A stretch of 64,000 bases of DNA from NCBI GenBank assembly GCA_036674765.1, contig JARVKI010000014.1:310001-374000 (forward strand). The letters are read 5' to 3'. This document shows, one piece after another, positions 20,046 through 32,056 of the stretch. Position 1 is the first letter of the stretch; each line of letters opens with the position of its first letter. The DNA is from Seiridium cupressi (lineage: Eukaryota; Ascomycota; Sordariomycetes; Amphisphaeriales; Sporocadaceae). A program made the translations under genes and the position numbers. The notes under the pieces were generated by a model. The model made no database searches. It had not been told where the DNA came from and saw only the letters and a program-made list of their open reading frames with translations.

Positions 20046-21273
20046 TCAATGCTTGCATGGGGAAAAAGTGCACAGCTGGCTCTAACAGTGCCGACTAGCT
20101 CGGGCGGACAAGTTCGCCTGACATGGTCAAGCCCCTCTTATCAGTAACACGCGGTGACTGATTGCTGAATGACGTCTCTGTTTCGAGAGTGCAGTCTCAT
20201 ATATTCTTTGACTCTTTTCCGTTTGATTTCCAAGAGCCGAGGGGCAGGGTTGCCAATCTGGCGAAAGTGTTCCAATCTGGTTTCTTCATTTCGCCCGCTG
20301 CCAAGGTGGCCCCAAAAAAATCAGGGGATGTCAAGCCCGCAGCGGAGGCTCTCGAGACGCATTACGGTGGAATCCTTATAATTACGAACCCAAGTATAGT
20401 AATCAAACCTCAGTTATGCGCCGGTCCTGTCATAAATGACGGCATGGTTAAAAGCAAAGACTCATGCCATTGTAGACCAGTCTGCATAGACTATGCTTTG
20501 CTTGAAATATTCGTGGTCAAGAACGGACTGAACCTTGAAGGATAAAGCCAAAGCAGCTTTCATATTCACGGTGCCACAGCACTTTCCTTTGATTTAGATC
20601 ATCCCTAGCGTCATTTCGATGGTTTCTATTCCCAATTTGACGGGACCCTTCGAGATGCTAGTGCACCCTAGCGCTATAATCTGAGGGGTCCACACCGTAA
20701 CTCGACCGGGAGCTGCCATAGCTCGAGGTAGCACTTACTGGCCGGGTTGCGACTTCGTAGGCTAATGTAGTTTGACTCGTTGAGCGAAGTGACAAAGAGC
20801 AAGCGCTTTGAGAGCTTCAACCGATCGCTGCAAACCCTACAAAAGCCTTTCTCTTTCGTCCTGGTCCGACTGACTGCTGAGCCTCCCAGCTGCTTTCAGG
20901 AAACGGCAGGCATCGCAGTTCACGAGGCTCACTGTAAGGTTGTTTCAGACCTCCGCTCGCTGAAATTGGAGTCGCCCAGGTCAGGTCGAGATTCAAGTTC
21001 CACATACCGTATCCTACTCAACGAGCTGCTGCAGGGGGGCCACCCACTATTGGCAGTTGGACGCCTGACCCCCCTTTTTCCCCAGGGTCGGTCAGTTGCT
21101 TTGCTTGAAGCGCAATCTGCGTTGCGAGCCTCCCCTTCGTCTTTCCCGACTTAACTACTACATATCCTGACTTGATTACATACCTACAGGGGCAGCACGC
21201 TCTTCTCCTCCTTCATCTCTGTCCTGCACTGCACACCAAATCATTGCTTTGCACCTTGCATTTGCTACCCATC
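20046..21273. other. Intergenic and 5' region of the coiled-coil gene
   Basis: Short overlapping ORFs only. The last 120 bp are pyrimidine-rich (CTCTTCTCCTCCTTCATCTC), typical of a fungal promoter or leader. Confidence 0.4.
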
Positions 21274-22027
21274 ATGTCGCGAGCACAGAACACCACCGCC
21301 AGCATGGATCGCTCCGACGCCGAGCTTGACAACGATTGGAAGCCGAACGGCCGCCGCCCTCAATCGTGAGTCCCCTTATCGCCAGCCGCCCGCACGGCAC
21401 GACGCCTTTTGGGTAGAGGCGCCACAGGGGCCCCTGAGGACACGAGCTAACACGCGATCAACCCCAACAGTACAATTGCCCGTTCCTTTAGTGCAGAGTT
21501 GATGGACATTTTCCGCATTGAGAACAGCGTGGCCGACCTGGACCACAAAGTTGAGCAGAAGTGAGATAAGCCAGCTGCTGCACTTGGAGCCCCGCAAGAT
21601 AGCTGACGCCCGTCTCACTCGCAGGAAGCAAGAGGTCAACAGCCAAGCCTCCGAGCTCGAGGCTCTCGAGCGCCGAATTCGCGAGATGGAGGAACGTTTG
21701 AAGCGCAACCACCCAGCAGGAGCAGCTGGGGCCAGACCGGCCGCGCAGGCAGGACAAGGCGCCCCAGCTCCTGTCCAGAAGGATCTCCCTCAGAGAGCAT
21801 CTCGTCCAGGTACGGCCAAGGCCCAGCAGCAAGCACCAATCCACGGAGGCGCCATGCCGCCCACTCCCACAGCGAGCGAAGGTGAATACGAACTCGTCCC
21901 CGAGCCACACTACCACAACAATATGTCCTCTTCTACCTCTATCTACAATGACTCTGAGAGTGGCCTCGAAACTCGAAGCTTTGCTGACATGGTGCTTGTC
22001 TCTAAAGATGGTGATCACGACTCGTAA
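21274..22027 (+). CDS. Small coiled-coil protein of unknown function
   Basis: Three exons, 21274-21365, 21471-21560 and 21625-22027, in consistent phase, give 194 residues. The ATG at 21274 follows a pyrimidine-rich leader. Residues 12-50 contain a conserved-looking segment (SDAELDNDWKPNG, then ARSFSAELMDIFRIENSV). A charged coiled coil follows at about 55-90 (VEQKKQEVNSQASELEALE, RRIREMEERLKR), then an Ala/Pro/Gln-rich linker. The acidic tail (EGEYELVPEPHYHN, SFADMVLVSKDGDHDS) may be a partner-binding motif. There is no signal peptide or transmembrane segment. It is probably cytoplasmic. I do not recognise the family. Splicing is supported by frame continuity across both introns. Confidence 0.75.
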
Positions 22028-23646
22028 ACTAGCACAAGGTATACGGCTTCCGTGTTGAAGAACTACCGCTGAGGACCCACCCCGATCTCGAACCCAATCC
22101 GGCTGCGCATGCCGACGCACCTATGGCCCAGGACTACGGAACTGCCAACCGTGCGCACACCTATATACCGCAGTATGTCATGCACCGTCAGCCAAGCAAT
22201 CACGATCCACGCGGAACAAGCCTGGGGACGAAACAGCTCCGAGTACTATCAGACCGAACACCACAGGAGCTGTAGCCAAAACTAGTTCACCGACAAGACA
22301 TTTCTCGACAACCAAGAACACTCTTCGAAAGACCGCTTGGATACAAACCTACCCCACAATCATCACGGCTCATGAACAGACCGAGCAAACTATAGATACC
22401 CTCGTTTAGAAATAGGAGCAGACTGCCACCTGACTCCTGGCGTTCATGGCGTCCTCTATTTCCCGACGACTCGCTCTGGCAGATTTATATCATATTATGA
22501 CTTTTTAGTAGACTAACGACGGATGCGTGGACTGCATTGGCATTGGCATTGGCATGGACGGACAGCAGGAGGATGAAATCTCTTGGGGAGCAGGATGGGA
22601 ATGAGGGAAACGATGGACGATCCCAAGCAGATCCGGCTTGACAACGTCATCAAGGGTTACTGTAAATATCTTTGTACCATTGGTTTTTCGTCTTTGGAAG
22701 TGAGCGAGTTGCTAATCAAAGATTTCTGGATACCAATACTTCCCATCGTGCGTGGCCCTGGGATCTACCCGTAATAACACCCAATACGCTGCGCTGCTGC
22801 ATGCATCTCTATCCCTAGCTCCTTAGATGTACCAGAGTGGAGCCAGTGTGATCATTTTGTTCCTCGAAACTCCTCCACGAATGGCGTGTCGGACATGATG
22901 TCTCACGCATTGTAGTTGTCTATCTTAACAGTGCAAACGGCATGTTGGGACTAAGTCATGAACACAGTCAACTTCGAACCTAAGCAAGTATGATGGAACT
23001 AATCATCATCATTCATGCCCCACAATCATGAATCAGTTGCTGAGCCGGTTGATCCGGTTCATGGCATGTCCATGAGCGAGATCCGAAGGCCAGAGGCTTG
23101 TGAACCTTCAAGATTGGGACGGCAGCTGTAGCCTGTAGCGTGTTGCTGTCAAGCGGGCGCCGTCAAACCTACTTGGCAAGCCTAGATATCATCGGCAAAC
23201 TCAAAAGACTACCGGTATGGTCATACCATGGCAATACCAAATCACTTAAATGGGCGGGACCTGCATACTTTCCATCGTTATATACCATATAAGTCTCGTC
23301 AGCAAGACCGAGTATGAATCCATATGGTGTTAGCCTACCACAAAGGAGCTTGAACAAGTACGCGTCATGACAACAATGCCACACACGATCGACTCAGTCC
23401 ATTACCATCGATTTGCCAGTAGTCTAGTCTCTAATCTAGAGGTCCTTCATCGTCCTCTCTCAAATGCGATGCCCAGGCATGCACCATAGACATTGTGTAA
23501 ATCTAGTGAAACACAATTGCATGTCGTAGAAGCAAATCCTCCTTCAAGGTAGAATAGGAAGCAGAAACCTTCTCATTGAAAATAATACCACACGTCACCC
23601 ATTTGGGACGAGCCTACAAGTTCCATTAAGATAGACTGTTGAAGGC
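22028..23646. other. Intergenic, no gene supported
   Basis: Convergent 3' flanks of the coiled-coil gene and the aspartic protease. A TTGGCA triplet repeat lies near 22535-22555. Otherwise I see nothing. Confidence 0.4.
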
Positions 23647-25186
23647 TCATTGGAGAATGACCTTCTTGGTCTTCTTCTCCGTGAGCCCCCGGCGACCGTA
23701 TGCATCTGGAGCCTTTTTGCCATCGGTCGATCCTTGGTCTGACCTGAGGGGTGGAAGGGGCTTGGTAGCGAAGCCGACACGCTCCTGGCCGACGTCCCAA
23801 ACTTGGAAGCTGGACTTAAGGAAGATGTCGCCCAAGATGCCCTGAAGCGGGGAAAAGCCGCCCAAGCTCTGGAGGCCGGAATAGCAGTAGCCCGGGGGCG
23901 AGCCCTTGCTGTCCAGAACTGCGTAGGGAAGATACTCACCCGGCACCTCGCCCTGAATGACGTTGTCTTGCTTGTCGGTCAACTCCCAGATGAAGCTCGG
24001 TGGGGTTGAGTTGCAAGGAAGGATCCAGCCGTACTCCACGTATGAGAAGTTGGCATAGGGGACATGATTCTTGTAGTATGCCTGAACGGCCGCGTCGGGC
24101 GCGTAAAATAGCGTCGAGCCTGTATCGAGGATGACCTGGACTGGCGAGGCAAATTCGTAGGAATAGTCTGAGTCGTCCTTGGCGGCGAATCCCTTCATAT
24201 CGACGGCCCAGAAGCCATCAGTTGTGTCAACACCGGTATATTCGATGTCAGAACCATGAAGGTCATGATCAATGTAGCCGAAATTGTAGGATCCATCGCT
24301 GCTATTATGCCGAAGGTCTGAAGTGAAGATGGGTTCCTCAAGCAAGTCTGGCAGGAAGTCAAGGAGGGCTTTCTGCTTCGGCTTTGTCTGGATGATGCTG
24401 CTGAATGCGAGGCCGAATAAACCAGACATCTCCTTCTGCTCAGAGAACTGTTGAGAAACCTGCTTTGCAGACTCGATAGTCATTCCCTCAATGACGAGGT
24501 CTCCGAGGGAGAGTGTATCCTGGTATACAATTCCAGAAGAGCTGGAGAAGTCACCGTACATGATGCTCCACGTGCAATTGGAGATCAGTTGAGCGGTTGT
24601 TGACTTGCTGAGATCGAGAATGGTCTGTCCCTTAACGCTCTTGCTTGCGGTGTCGTTGGTGAATACCCAACTGTAGTGTACATCAGCTTGAATGAAGTCT
24701 GAGAAGATTGTTAGGAAGAACATACGTATCGGCAGAACCAGTATCGAAATCAAGGTAGATCTGTTGAGCAGGGGTACCGATATTCGCGGGTGCGATCCAC
24801 TCGAGATCACCGTCCTGTGACAGCGCAGGAACACCGCCAGCTGTTTCTCGAATCAGTATTGTCTTAAAATACGCATGGCTGCTGTAAAGGGGTATGGTAA
24901 AGGGATATGGATACGTACTCTGATCGGTAGGCAGCTTCTGTAAGTATCGATCGACGGCTCTCTGAAGATCATGAGGAATGGGAATGTTGTACTTGGACAG
25001 AGTACGACGATACTCGATGGGACCGTGGTGTCTGCCCTTGAAGATACCATCGGCAGCAGAGACAGAAGCCGTCTTCGTCCTCTTGTTCATCGGACCGGGG
25101 TTGAGGGCAGCGGGAAAGGCTGTCACGATGCCAACGAGCAGCGCAGACCAGATGGCCACAAAGGCGAAGCTTCTGAGACCAACCAT
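23647..25186 (-). CDS. Secreted pepsin-family aspartic protease (A1)
   Basis: Three exons: 25186-24919, 24840-24726 and 24670-23647, 468 residues. The ATG at 25186 starts a signal peptide (SFAFVAIWSALLVGIVTAFPA), so the 14-residue upstream extension is dropped. A propeptide to about residue 95 includes KYNIP. The first active-site motif is DFDTGSADTWVFTNDT, read across the second intron. The flap tyrosine is in IMYGD, and the second active-site motif is VILDTGSTLFYAP. The pair PCNST and GYCYSG gives the usual late disulfide. The C-terminus is basic (KKTKKVILQ), and no GPI signal is seen. It should be an extracellular acid endopeptidase. First-motif spacing and the ILGDIFLKSSFQVWD block are normal for the family, so activity is expected. 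Confidence 0.92.
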
Positions 25187-26381
25187 CTTTGCCTTGTGGG
25201 TTTGGTTGCGATTATGTTGGTAATGCAATTTCCAGCGATGATCAAAAGGAGCGTAAGAACGAGACTGGAGTAGAAGTAGTGATCTACAAGGGATAGAAGT
25301 GTCAAGTGACGAAATAGAATGTACCTCCGTTGGTCAACTGGGGAGATTTTGGGAAAATACTTTTGCTTGAAACCCAAGCAGCCAGCCACCTGTAGGGAAC
25401 TTGCTTCGTTGTTGCAGGGTGTGTTGGCGGAGGACAGACTTGGAAGAATGGGAAAGGGGGACCCTGATGGCAGTTTTATAATGTCTCGGGCGGGTGATAA
25501 GTTTGAAGGAGAAACTGGGAAATTCCCGAAGAAAGAATTCTCGTAACGGCAATCAACTTAAGTTGCTGGATGCTGCCAAGTCGGCCATCGGCATATGCTG
25601 GGATGGAATAGCAACACGATCAGACGTATCTCGTGTAATGCCGGATACCTGAATCAGGGCCTCGTGGCGAAGGCAGGCAGATAAGCGATTTCTAGACCAT
25701 GATTTATCATCGTTTTGACTGGGAGCAAACTTTCTGCGATTGTACCAGTGACGTGCTTTCGACGTGGATGGTCAGAAAGATTAGCCCAGACCAAAATGAG
25801 CCTGCGGTTCCTTCCCTCGGCGTAATCATTCGCTGCCATGAGGAATACGACGAAGTCACAAGGCCCAAAAGCCAGGAAGGCTCGACGAGCCAGGTCACGC
25901 GAATGCAGAGAGACTGGATGAATAAAAGGTATAGCAAACAGCCAAACAGACGAGACAGGCCGGGGACTAGTTCCCGTTGAATCTCAAGTCGCGGTCCGCT
26001 GCAGGTCCTACGTTACTCACAGCAGGTACAAACGCGAGCTCGTGCGATTTCCGATCCTAGCATTGAACGGCTACTGGCAAGCACGGTCGCATGTCAAACA
26101 CTGCGAGCACTAACCTGACGTGCGTCCCCGGGCAATACAGAGATTACATCCTCGTCTACGAGAGGCTCAATGCAATCAGTCGTGCCACAGCCAAGATAAT
26201 GGTCAAATTACCTTTTGCTCTCCCTGAGGAACGTAGTATTCTAGGAGACATCCATATTCACATGTAATACTTACAGGCCACCCCCCACTGGGCAAGCCGA
26301 CGCATGCCCCGTGAACGTCTACATTTGGTATCGTGATATTATTTCATCAAATGTCTAAAGTTTATCATATGTAGCTGGAGA
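25187..26381. other. Intergenic, no gene supported
   Basis: This is the promoter side of the aspartic protease and the 3' flank of the Lhs1-like gene. Only short overlapping ORFs are present. Confidence 0.4.
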
Positions 26382-29300
26382 TCACAGCTCGTCGCGCGCG
26401 TGCGTCTCTTCTTTGGCCCCTTCCTTTTCCTCCCGCTCCTTGGTGAGCTTCTTGATCAGCTCTTCAATATCTTCCGCCGACGGCTGCTCTCCATCCCCAC
26501 CAAACTTGATGTAACCATCGTCGTTCTTCAGGTCAATGGTTTGCTCCGGAGCCGCAGTTCCCGTCTTGGCTGAAGCCGTCTTCTTCCTGGTCTTGCTGCT
26601 CTTCTTCGAGCTACTCTTCTTCTTGCCCTTCGTATCGAAGTTGTTGACAGCCTTCATGGCTAGACCCATGCCAGCCTTCTCCAGCTTCTTGGTCTTGTCT
26701 GCGATGTCCTTGACAAGTAAAGCTGGGTCAGCATTTTCGGCCAGCTTAGCTTGTTCAGAAAGCTTGTCCTCGAGCCACTTCAAGGTAGAGTCTGAGAGCT
26801 CAGTGATTTCCTTCAGGTCCCCAAGTGTATACAAAGGGGGCACTGGTCCGCGGTCTTCAGGAGTTGCTGTAGTTGTTGTGGACGAAGTAAAATCATCGTC
26901 TTCAAGACCATCAAAGTCACCAGAAGCCGACGAGGGGGCGGCCGTAATGGTGGAACTCGACGTCGTAGAAGAGCTGGCTGAAGCACTAAATGCCTCAGCT
27001 TCAGAGATCTTTTGCTTGATGGTTTCAATGAATGTAGCCGTTTGCTCTAGAGCGCCTCGAAGCGACTTGACCAGCTCTGGTCTCTCAAGATTTTCCTTGA
27101 TCCTCTTCTCAACGGGCGTGACGATATCCTTCAACTCCTTGAGGCGAGCCTTGAGCTCACTTTGGGAAGCGTCTGCACCATCATCGTAAAGCCAATCACT
27201 GACGGCACTAGACTTCTGCTCCAAGGTGGAACGCTCGGTTTCGGTGGAAGCCGCGACGAACGAGTCGCTGTCCAGCAGGTCACGGACCTTGTATGTGAAA
27301 CCCTCGAGCTGGTTGAGAGCTTCCTCCCTTTGCCGACGAGCCTTGTCAGAAGCCTCGAAAGCCTTGATGCGGTCCTTGGCTTTGGTGAAATCAGCCTTGG
27401 GCAATTCGGGTATGCCAGATTTCTCCAAAGTGAATTGCACAGGGATAACCACGAGTTGCTTCTTCTTTGGAGCAGCACTGTCCGCTGTCTCGGTAGAGGA
27501 AGCACTGGAGGAAGTTCCGGTCGATGTAGTGCTCGATTCAACAGACGATGTGGTAGCCGTGTCGGTCGAGGCGGTCGTCGATGCAGTTTCAGTGCTAGCT
27601 GTGCTCTCCTCACCTTCGCCCAGGGGTTGCTGGTCCTTCTTGCCAAAGCCGAAGAGGTTCTTGACGCCATCCATAACAGATCCCTCCTTTTCAGATTCCT
27701 CAGCCTCACACTCAACGCTAGCCTTGACCACATCAACTTCGCCATCCTCACTGCTCAAACGTAAGTTGAGCTTGAAGTGGATATCCGAGTCGGCACAGTT
27801 ATGACTAGATTTGAGCTCCGCAACAGAAGCTGTGAGATTCTTTGTGGTCAGGACCTTGGTCTCCTTATCGACAAGGCCATCCGCAGCAGGAACCTGCTGG
27901 TAAAACTGAGCCGTGAAGTCCTCGTGGTTGTTTAGTGTGATTTCTTTAGCGGCAGCACCGAGCAGGGACCTCTCGGTCCAGAGACGTTGCTGCTTAGTTT
28001 TGCCATTGGCATCGGTGTACTTGAAACCGGCTGGGTAGTTGGAACCATCTGAAATTCGGATCTCCTTGACACGGAAGCTGGGACTAATCTCTGCAGCCCG
28101 GAAACCAGCACCGAAAACAGCGGCCTCATCCGAGTTGACATTGCTACGGAGCTTTTCGCTTCCTGCTATCTTCTCCAGGGCCTTCTGCACGAACGGCGTT
28201 CGTGAAGCACCACCATGAAGAATAATGGAATCGAGCTGAGTGATGTCTAGCTCGGCCACATCTAGAGCCTTCTGCACAGTCGCGGTAACTCTAGTAGCGT
28301 ACTCCTCAGCCAATGCCTCAAAGTTAGCCCTTGAGATCTTGTACTTGAAGTCAACATCCTCGTAGAGGCCTTCAAAGCTAGTTCCGGTTTCCTGGTTTGC
28401 ACTGAGCACGTGGCGGACCTTCTCGGCATCCTTAAGGAGCTTAGCCATGGCTCGTCCATGCCCCTGAACGCTTTCAGCGGTAACAGACATTTGCTTTGCC
28501 GCCGATGTTTGGACGAATTTGGAAATCATATCATCCACAATAAGATAGTTGAGGGCATCTCCACCAAGGCTTCTGTCCCATCCACTGCCAAGAACTTGGA
28601 CCTCCTGGATGGTTTTGTTGAACTTGCCAATGTCCTTAACTGTACGGCCTTGGAATTTCATGACAGTTGCGCTGGTGGAACCGGCTCCCATGTCAAAGAC
28701 CAGGTGGTGTTCCGGCTTGCCTCCCTCATTAATGACAGGGAACTGTCGACTTGTGGCGAAGTTCAAGCCTACGGCCAAGCCGTCGCTGAGCATGGTCAAA
28801 ACCTTGAGTCCGACCAGCTCGGCGGCTATCTGGACAGCACGCTTCTCCTCAATGGTGTAGAAAGGCGGGACAGTGATGACAATGGAGCGAACAGAGGTGT
28901 CGGAACCAGCCAATGCCTCAGCATTGCGCTGGATGCTCTGGAGTTCCATGGCCAACAATTCCTCAACCAACCAGGCATCTTCCTTTTCAGTAAATGTCTT
29001 GCTCTTGAAGGCAACCGTGTTTCGCAGCTTGTGAGCCTCCACTTGCAATGCCGGGTGTCTCGCGAGGTATTCCTTGACCGACACATCGTCCACGGGAAGA
29101 CCGAGAAGAGTCTTCAGGTTGGGGTAAACGTCGCTAGGAAACCTAGCAGAAACTGCCATAGCATCGGAGCCATATAATCGTTCGGGGTAGGCGCCAGCCT
29201 TGGGGCCGCCTGTATCAGGCTTGAAGCCAACTGCCGAAGTCTCTTTTCTTCTCGAGTCCTTGGTCAGGACGATTTCGAGGGGAATGCCGGGCTTGACGAG

Positions 29301-29423
29301 CGCAGCCTTTATATATTCGGTACCGAGGTCGACACCGAGGACGGCTTGGACTGCAAAAACATTTGTCGAGAAGAGAAGGACCACGCAGGCCACTATCCAG
29401 CGCGGGGAGAATAATGGTGCCAT
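26382..29423 (-). CDS. LHS1: ER-lumenal Hsp70-family chaperone, Lhs1/GRP170/HYOU1 type
   Basis: A single exon of 1013 residues from the ATG at 29423. The signal peptide is at about 1-27 (VACVVLLFSTNVFA). The Hsp70 nucleotide-binding domain follows: phosphate 1 VLGVDLGTEYIKAAL, phosphate 2 LVFDMGAGSTSATV, adenosine motif ILHGGASRTPFVQKAL. A substrate-domain-like region and a long Ser/Thr and acidic insertion (about 590-650) precede an extended helical region with Lys/Ser-rich KKKSSSKKSSK near the end. The last four residues are RDEL, a variant ER-retrieval signal. Length and layout match Lhs1/GRP170 rather than BiP, which is about 660 residues. In yeast, Lhs1 is the nucleotide-exchange partner of Kar2/BiP, aids post-translational import and is induced by the unfolded-protein response. 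The same role is inferred here. Confidence 0.93.
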   Translation of the reverse strand: MAPLFSPRWIVACVVLLFSTNVFAVQAVLGVDLGTEYIKAALVKPGIPLEIVLTKDSRRKETSAVGFKPDTGGPKAGAYPERLYGSDAMAVSARFPSDVYPNLKTLLGLPVDDVSVKEYLARHPALQVEAHKLRNTVAFKSKTFTEKEDAWLVEELLAMELQSIQRNAEALAGSDTSVRSIVITVPPFYTIEEKRAVQIAAELVGLKVLTMLSDGLAVGLNFATSRQFPVINEGGKPEHHLVFDMGAGSTSATVMKFQGRTVKDIGKFNKTIQEVQVLGSGWDRSLGGDALNYLIVDDMISKFVQTSAAKQMSVTAESVQGHGRAMAKLLKDAEKVRHVLSANQETGTSFEGLYEDVDFKYKISRANFEALAEEYATRVTATVQKALDVAELDITQLDSIILHGGASRTPFVQKALEKIAGSEKLRSNVNSDEAAVFGAGFRAAEISPSFRVKEIRISDGSNYPAGFKYTDANGKTKQQRLWTERSLLGAAAKEITLNNHEDFTAQFYQQVPAADGLVDKETKVLTTKNLTASVAELKSSHNCADSDIHFKLNLRLSSEDGEVDVVKASVECEAEESEKEGSVMDGVKNLFGFGKKDQQPLGEGEESTASTETASTTASTDTATTSSVESSTTSTGTSSSASSTETADSAAPKKKQLVVIPVQFTLEKSGIPELPKADFTKAKDRIKAFEASDKARRQREEALNQLEGFTYKVRDLLDSDSFVAASTETERSTLEQKSSAVSDWLYDDGADASQSELKARLKELKDIVTPVEKRIKENLERPELVKSLRGALEQTATFIETIKQKISEAEAFSASASSSTTSSSTITAAPSSASGDFDGLEDDDFTSSTTTTATPEDRGPVPPLYTLGDLKEITELSDSTLKWLEDKLSEQAKLAENADPALLVKDIADKTKKLEKAGMGLAMKAVNNFDTKGKKKSSSKKSSKTRKKTASAKTGTAAPEQTIDLKNDDGYIKFGGDGEQPSAEDIEELIKKLTKEREEKEGAKEETHARDEL

Positions 29424-30388
29424 GATGAGCAGAGTGGTTGGCGATGTGTCGCCTATCTATAAGTCGAGAGCCAGTCGGCGCAAGACGCAGGGAATCTAAG
29501 AACGAACTATGTGGTTGCCAAAAAGAAAGGAGTGTGGCGGGCAAATTCGATGGGTACCAGCCAACTATGAAGTCGTCCAGACCCTTCCGTATATATTCGG
29601 GAACCGTGGATATGATCTGGCCTTAATGGGGAAGAACCAGCTGTTGACTTTCACAGTGCACCGCAAGCGCAATCGCAGCTGTTATGTCATCTGGCCAGAT
29701 TTCTTTCGTGGTGAATTACGGGCCCCTGTCGTGCCTGAAAAGCCACTTGGCCTAATTCAAGCTTAAGCTCGCACATTTCTAGTGGATGAGGCTGCCGGTC
29801 AGGGATGCCCCACTGCTCCCCCTCTGACCTAACAACAGGTGGCTTTTAATTCAGGTGTGCTGCCAAGGTGGGATTTTTGAAATGCATCAAATACCGTACG
29901 AGCAACACGTTCAGTAATGGCATTCACTGACTCACAAACATGGACCACACTCTGTTAACATGGCTGTCCTGGAAACGGGAATGGCAGATTGAGGCACACT
30001 TCCACATCGTGTCTATCCTTTCCTATGAAATATTTTGCAACGTCCTTCACAGTCTTCTGGGAGTTTTCAATTCGCAGAGTAAGACGGTGCCAGGTGGGGA
30101 GATAGGTATGTTCGCAGTTGCACAAGCAATTAAGATGATTTCCATCATGCGATGTCTAAGCAGACAGATCAATTATACAGTACTCATGCTATGAGACGAA
30201 TGGAATTCTTTCAAGGGCAATGAGTGGATGTTATATTCTGCCATTCGGTCTTCAATGAATCGCCCCACACCCCACGTGGTTTCGCGACAGCCGCATCTCC
30301 CAGGCGCGTCTTAGAAGCCTCAAAACACGCCTTACCAGCTCCGTTCCATCAAAGTCAACGAGCCTACGGCGAGTCTCTATCATTCAGT
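29424..30388. other. Divergent intergenic region of LHS1-like and AT-hook genes
   Basis: The two flanking genes are transcribed away from each other. The open frame before 30389 on the plus strand is a leader, not part of the protein. I could not confirm an unfolded-protein-response element by eye. Confidence 0.4.
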
Positions 30389-32056
30389 ATGGCGCCCAAG
30401 AGGATCATCGCCGATTCCGATGATGAGGATGATGACTTCAGTCCCATTAAGCCTGCGGCAGAGACGCCCGTCCATGATCCGCGACTCGACATGGAACCGC
30501 TGAGCCCTCATCATCAGCCTACGAGTCCAATCATTCGCCAACCCTCGTCACTGGCAGCATTGAATATTCAAAACGATACCTCGGACACGACAGACCCCTC
30601 CTTTTTTGCCCGCGTCTACGATGAGCAGCAGGGTAAGGCACTGCAGCAATCTCACCTCATTGAAAACATAGTGCGTCTCAGTCAGAAAGCCAGTGCAAGC
30701 AGTTGCGATGTCTCTCTCCCCGCTAAGGGGAATGGCAAGGGCAAAAAGGTGGTCGCTAACGCAAGCTCCCCCGCTACCGACATCACTAGTCCTATGCTCC
30801 TGACCAAACCGCCACCCAGGAAGAGTCAGTTGGCACAGATGAGTGATGCTACAGAACTCACGACGCCCAAAAAGAGCTCAAAGAAGGACGAGTGGGACAT
30901 TCCAAGCAGTGACGAGGAAGGAGTTGGCCCGACGAAGAGACTCGTGAGGGCATCAAACTCAGGTGCAGATGACTCTGGCAAATTTTATGTGGCTCCTAGC
31001 AATCTTTCAGCCAGCCAGAAACGTCAATACCGAAGAGTCCAAATCTCTGACTCGCACTCAGGTGGTACGCCAATCCCTGGCTCAGCTGGACAGATGCAGC
31101 CGCCTTCAAATCACAAATCCAGCGGTGCTACAACTGTCGCAGTCTCAACGCCAAGCAGATACGCTTCGTCGGGACCCCGTCCGCCTTGGGAGACTGAACA
31201 GATGACAGACGTTGGCGAAGAAAGCGTCGCCGTTGACTTGACATTGTCATCTCCTGACGCTATCGCGGTTGGTGAAGTCGCTCCAGTGGAAGACGAAAGC
31301 CCAATGAGACGCTCATCCATGAAGAGAAAGAGACCAGTGATCAGAGATGACGATGACGAGCTCGGTCATGATGGCGTATATGAGGATCCGCTCAGTGACT
31401 TAGACCCGGAATATGGGTCAAATGGTCGTCTTCAATCGAAGAAACTCAAGCAACCAGCCAAATCCTTGACCGAAACACCAGCCGCGGAACCAAAGAAGCG
31501 TGGACGGAAGAAGAAACAGCCAGTTGTCGAAGATCCAGTGCCTGTTGAGGATGTTCAAGACCGTGCACCTTTGTCAACAACAGGTCCTATTCCGGAGTCA
31601 GCTGCACAAACACCAGCAGAGAAACCAAAGAAGAAACGAGGCAGACCCCGAAAGTCGGAGGCTCCCAAAGTCGATGAGATTCAGGATGAGTCACCTGCGG
31701 CTACCAAGCAATCTGGGAAAACGGCTGCAGCACAACCTGCACCTCCTGCAGAGGTCGCTGTTGAGGATGGAAGTACTACGATTGAAGATAGCTGGAAGCA
31801 ATCGGCGGCTGAAACCTCGACGAAACCTGCAGATATTCAATTGGAGTCGGCTACCAAGAAGAGCCTCACAAGAAGTGTGTCACCGCTCAAGGAAGCTGAT
31901 CGCAACACTCTGGTCAGATCGCAGTCGACTATTTCAGAATCGGACAAGTCACTGTCGAAGTCCATCACTCCATCGCAAGCAGGCAAAGCACTATATCGAG
32001 TGGGTTTGAGTAAGAAATCGCGAATTGCACCCTTGCTCAAGATCATTCGGAAGTAA
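30389..32056 (+). CDS. AT-hook nuclear protein with conserved-looking C-terminal motif
   Basis: A single exon of 555 residues from the ATG at 30389 (MAPKRIIADSDDEDD). The 55-residue upstream frame is rejected because this acidic start is typical of nuclear proteins. It is mostly disordered, with many SP/TP sites. Basic AT-hook-like patches lie near residue 369 (KKRGRKKK) and 414 (KKRGRPRK), the second a canonical minor-groove GRP core. The last 25 residues (KALYRVGLSKKSRIAPLLK) form a short basic motif. It has the shape R.GLS(K/R)..RI.PLL, reminiscent of the terminal motif of RAD51AP1-like proteins. That comparison is a hunch from memory. The protein should be nuclear and DNA-bound. No enzymatic domain is visible, and I give no gene name. 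Confidence 0.75.
   Translation: MAPKRIIADSDDEDDDFSPIKPAAETPVHDPRLDMEPLSPHHQPTSPIIRQPSSLAALNIQNDTSDTTDPSFFARVYDEQQGKALQQSHLIENIVRLSQKASASSCDVSLPAKGNGKGKKVVANASSPATDITSPMLLTKPPPRKSQLAQMSDATELTTPKKSSKKDEWDIPSSDEEGVGPTKRLVRASNSGADDSGKFYVAPSNLSASQKRQYRRVQISDSHSGGTPIPGSAGQMQPPSNHKSSGATTVAVSTPSRYASSGPRPPWETEQMTDVGEESVAVDLTLSSPDAIAVGEVAPVEDESPMRRSSMKRKRPVIRDDDDELGHDGVYEDPLSDLDPEYGSNGRLQSKKLKQPAKSLTETPAAEPKKRGRKKKQPVVEDPVPVEDVQDRAPLSTTGPIPESAAQTPAEKPKKKRGRPRKSEAPKVDEIQDESPAATKQSGKTAAAQPAPPAEVAVEDGSTTIEDSWKQSAAETSTKPADIQLESATKKSLTRSVSPLKEADRNTLVRSQSTISESDKSLSKSITPSQAGKALYRVGLSKKSRIAPLLKIIRK

Noticed and set aside
26536..27804. Plus-strand frames inside the Lhs1-like gene
   Set aside because: They are antisense shadows of a clearly coding, conserved chaperone.
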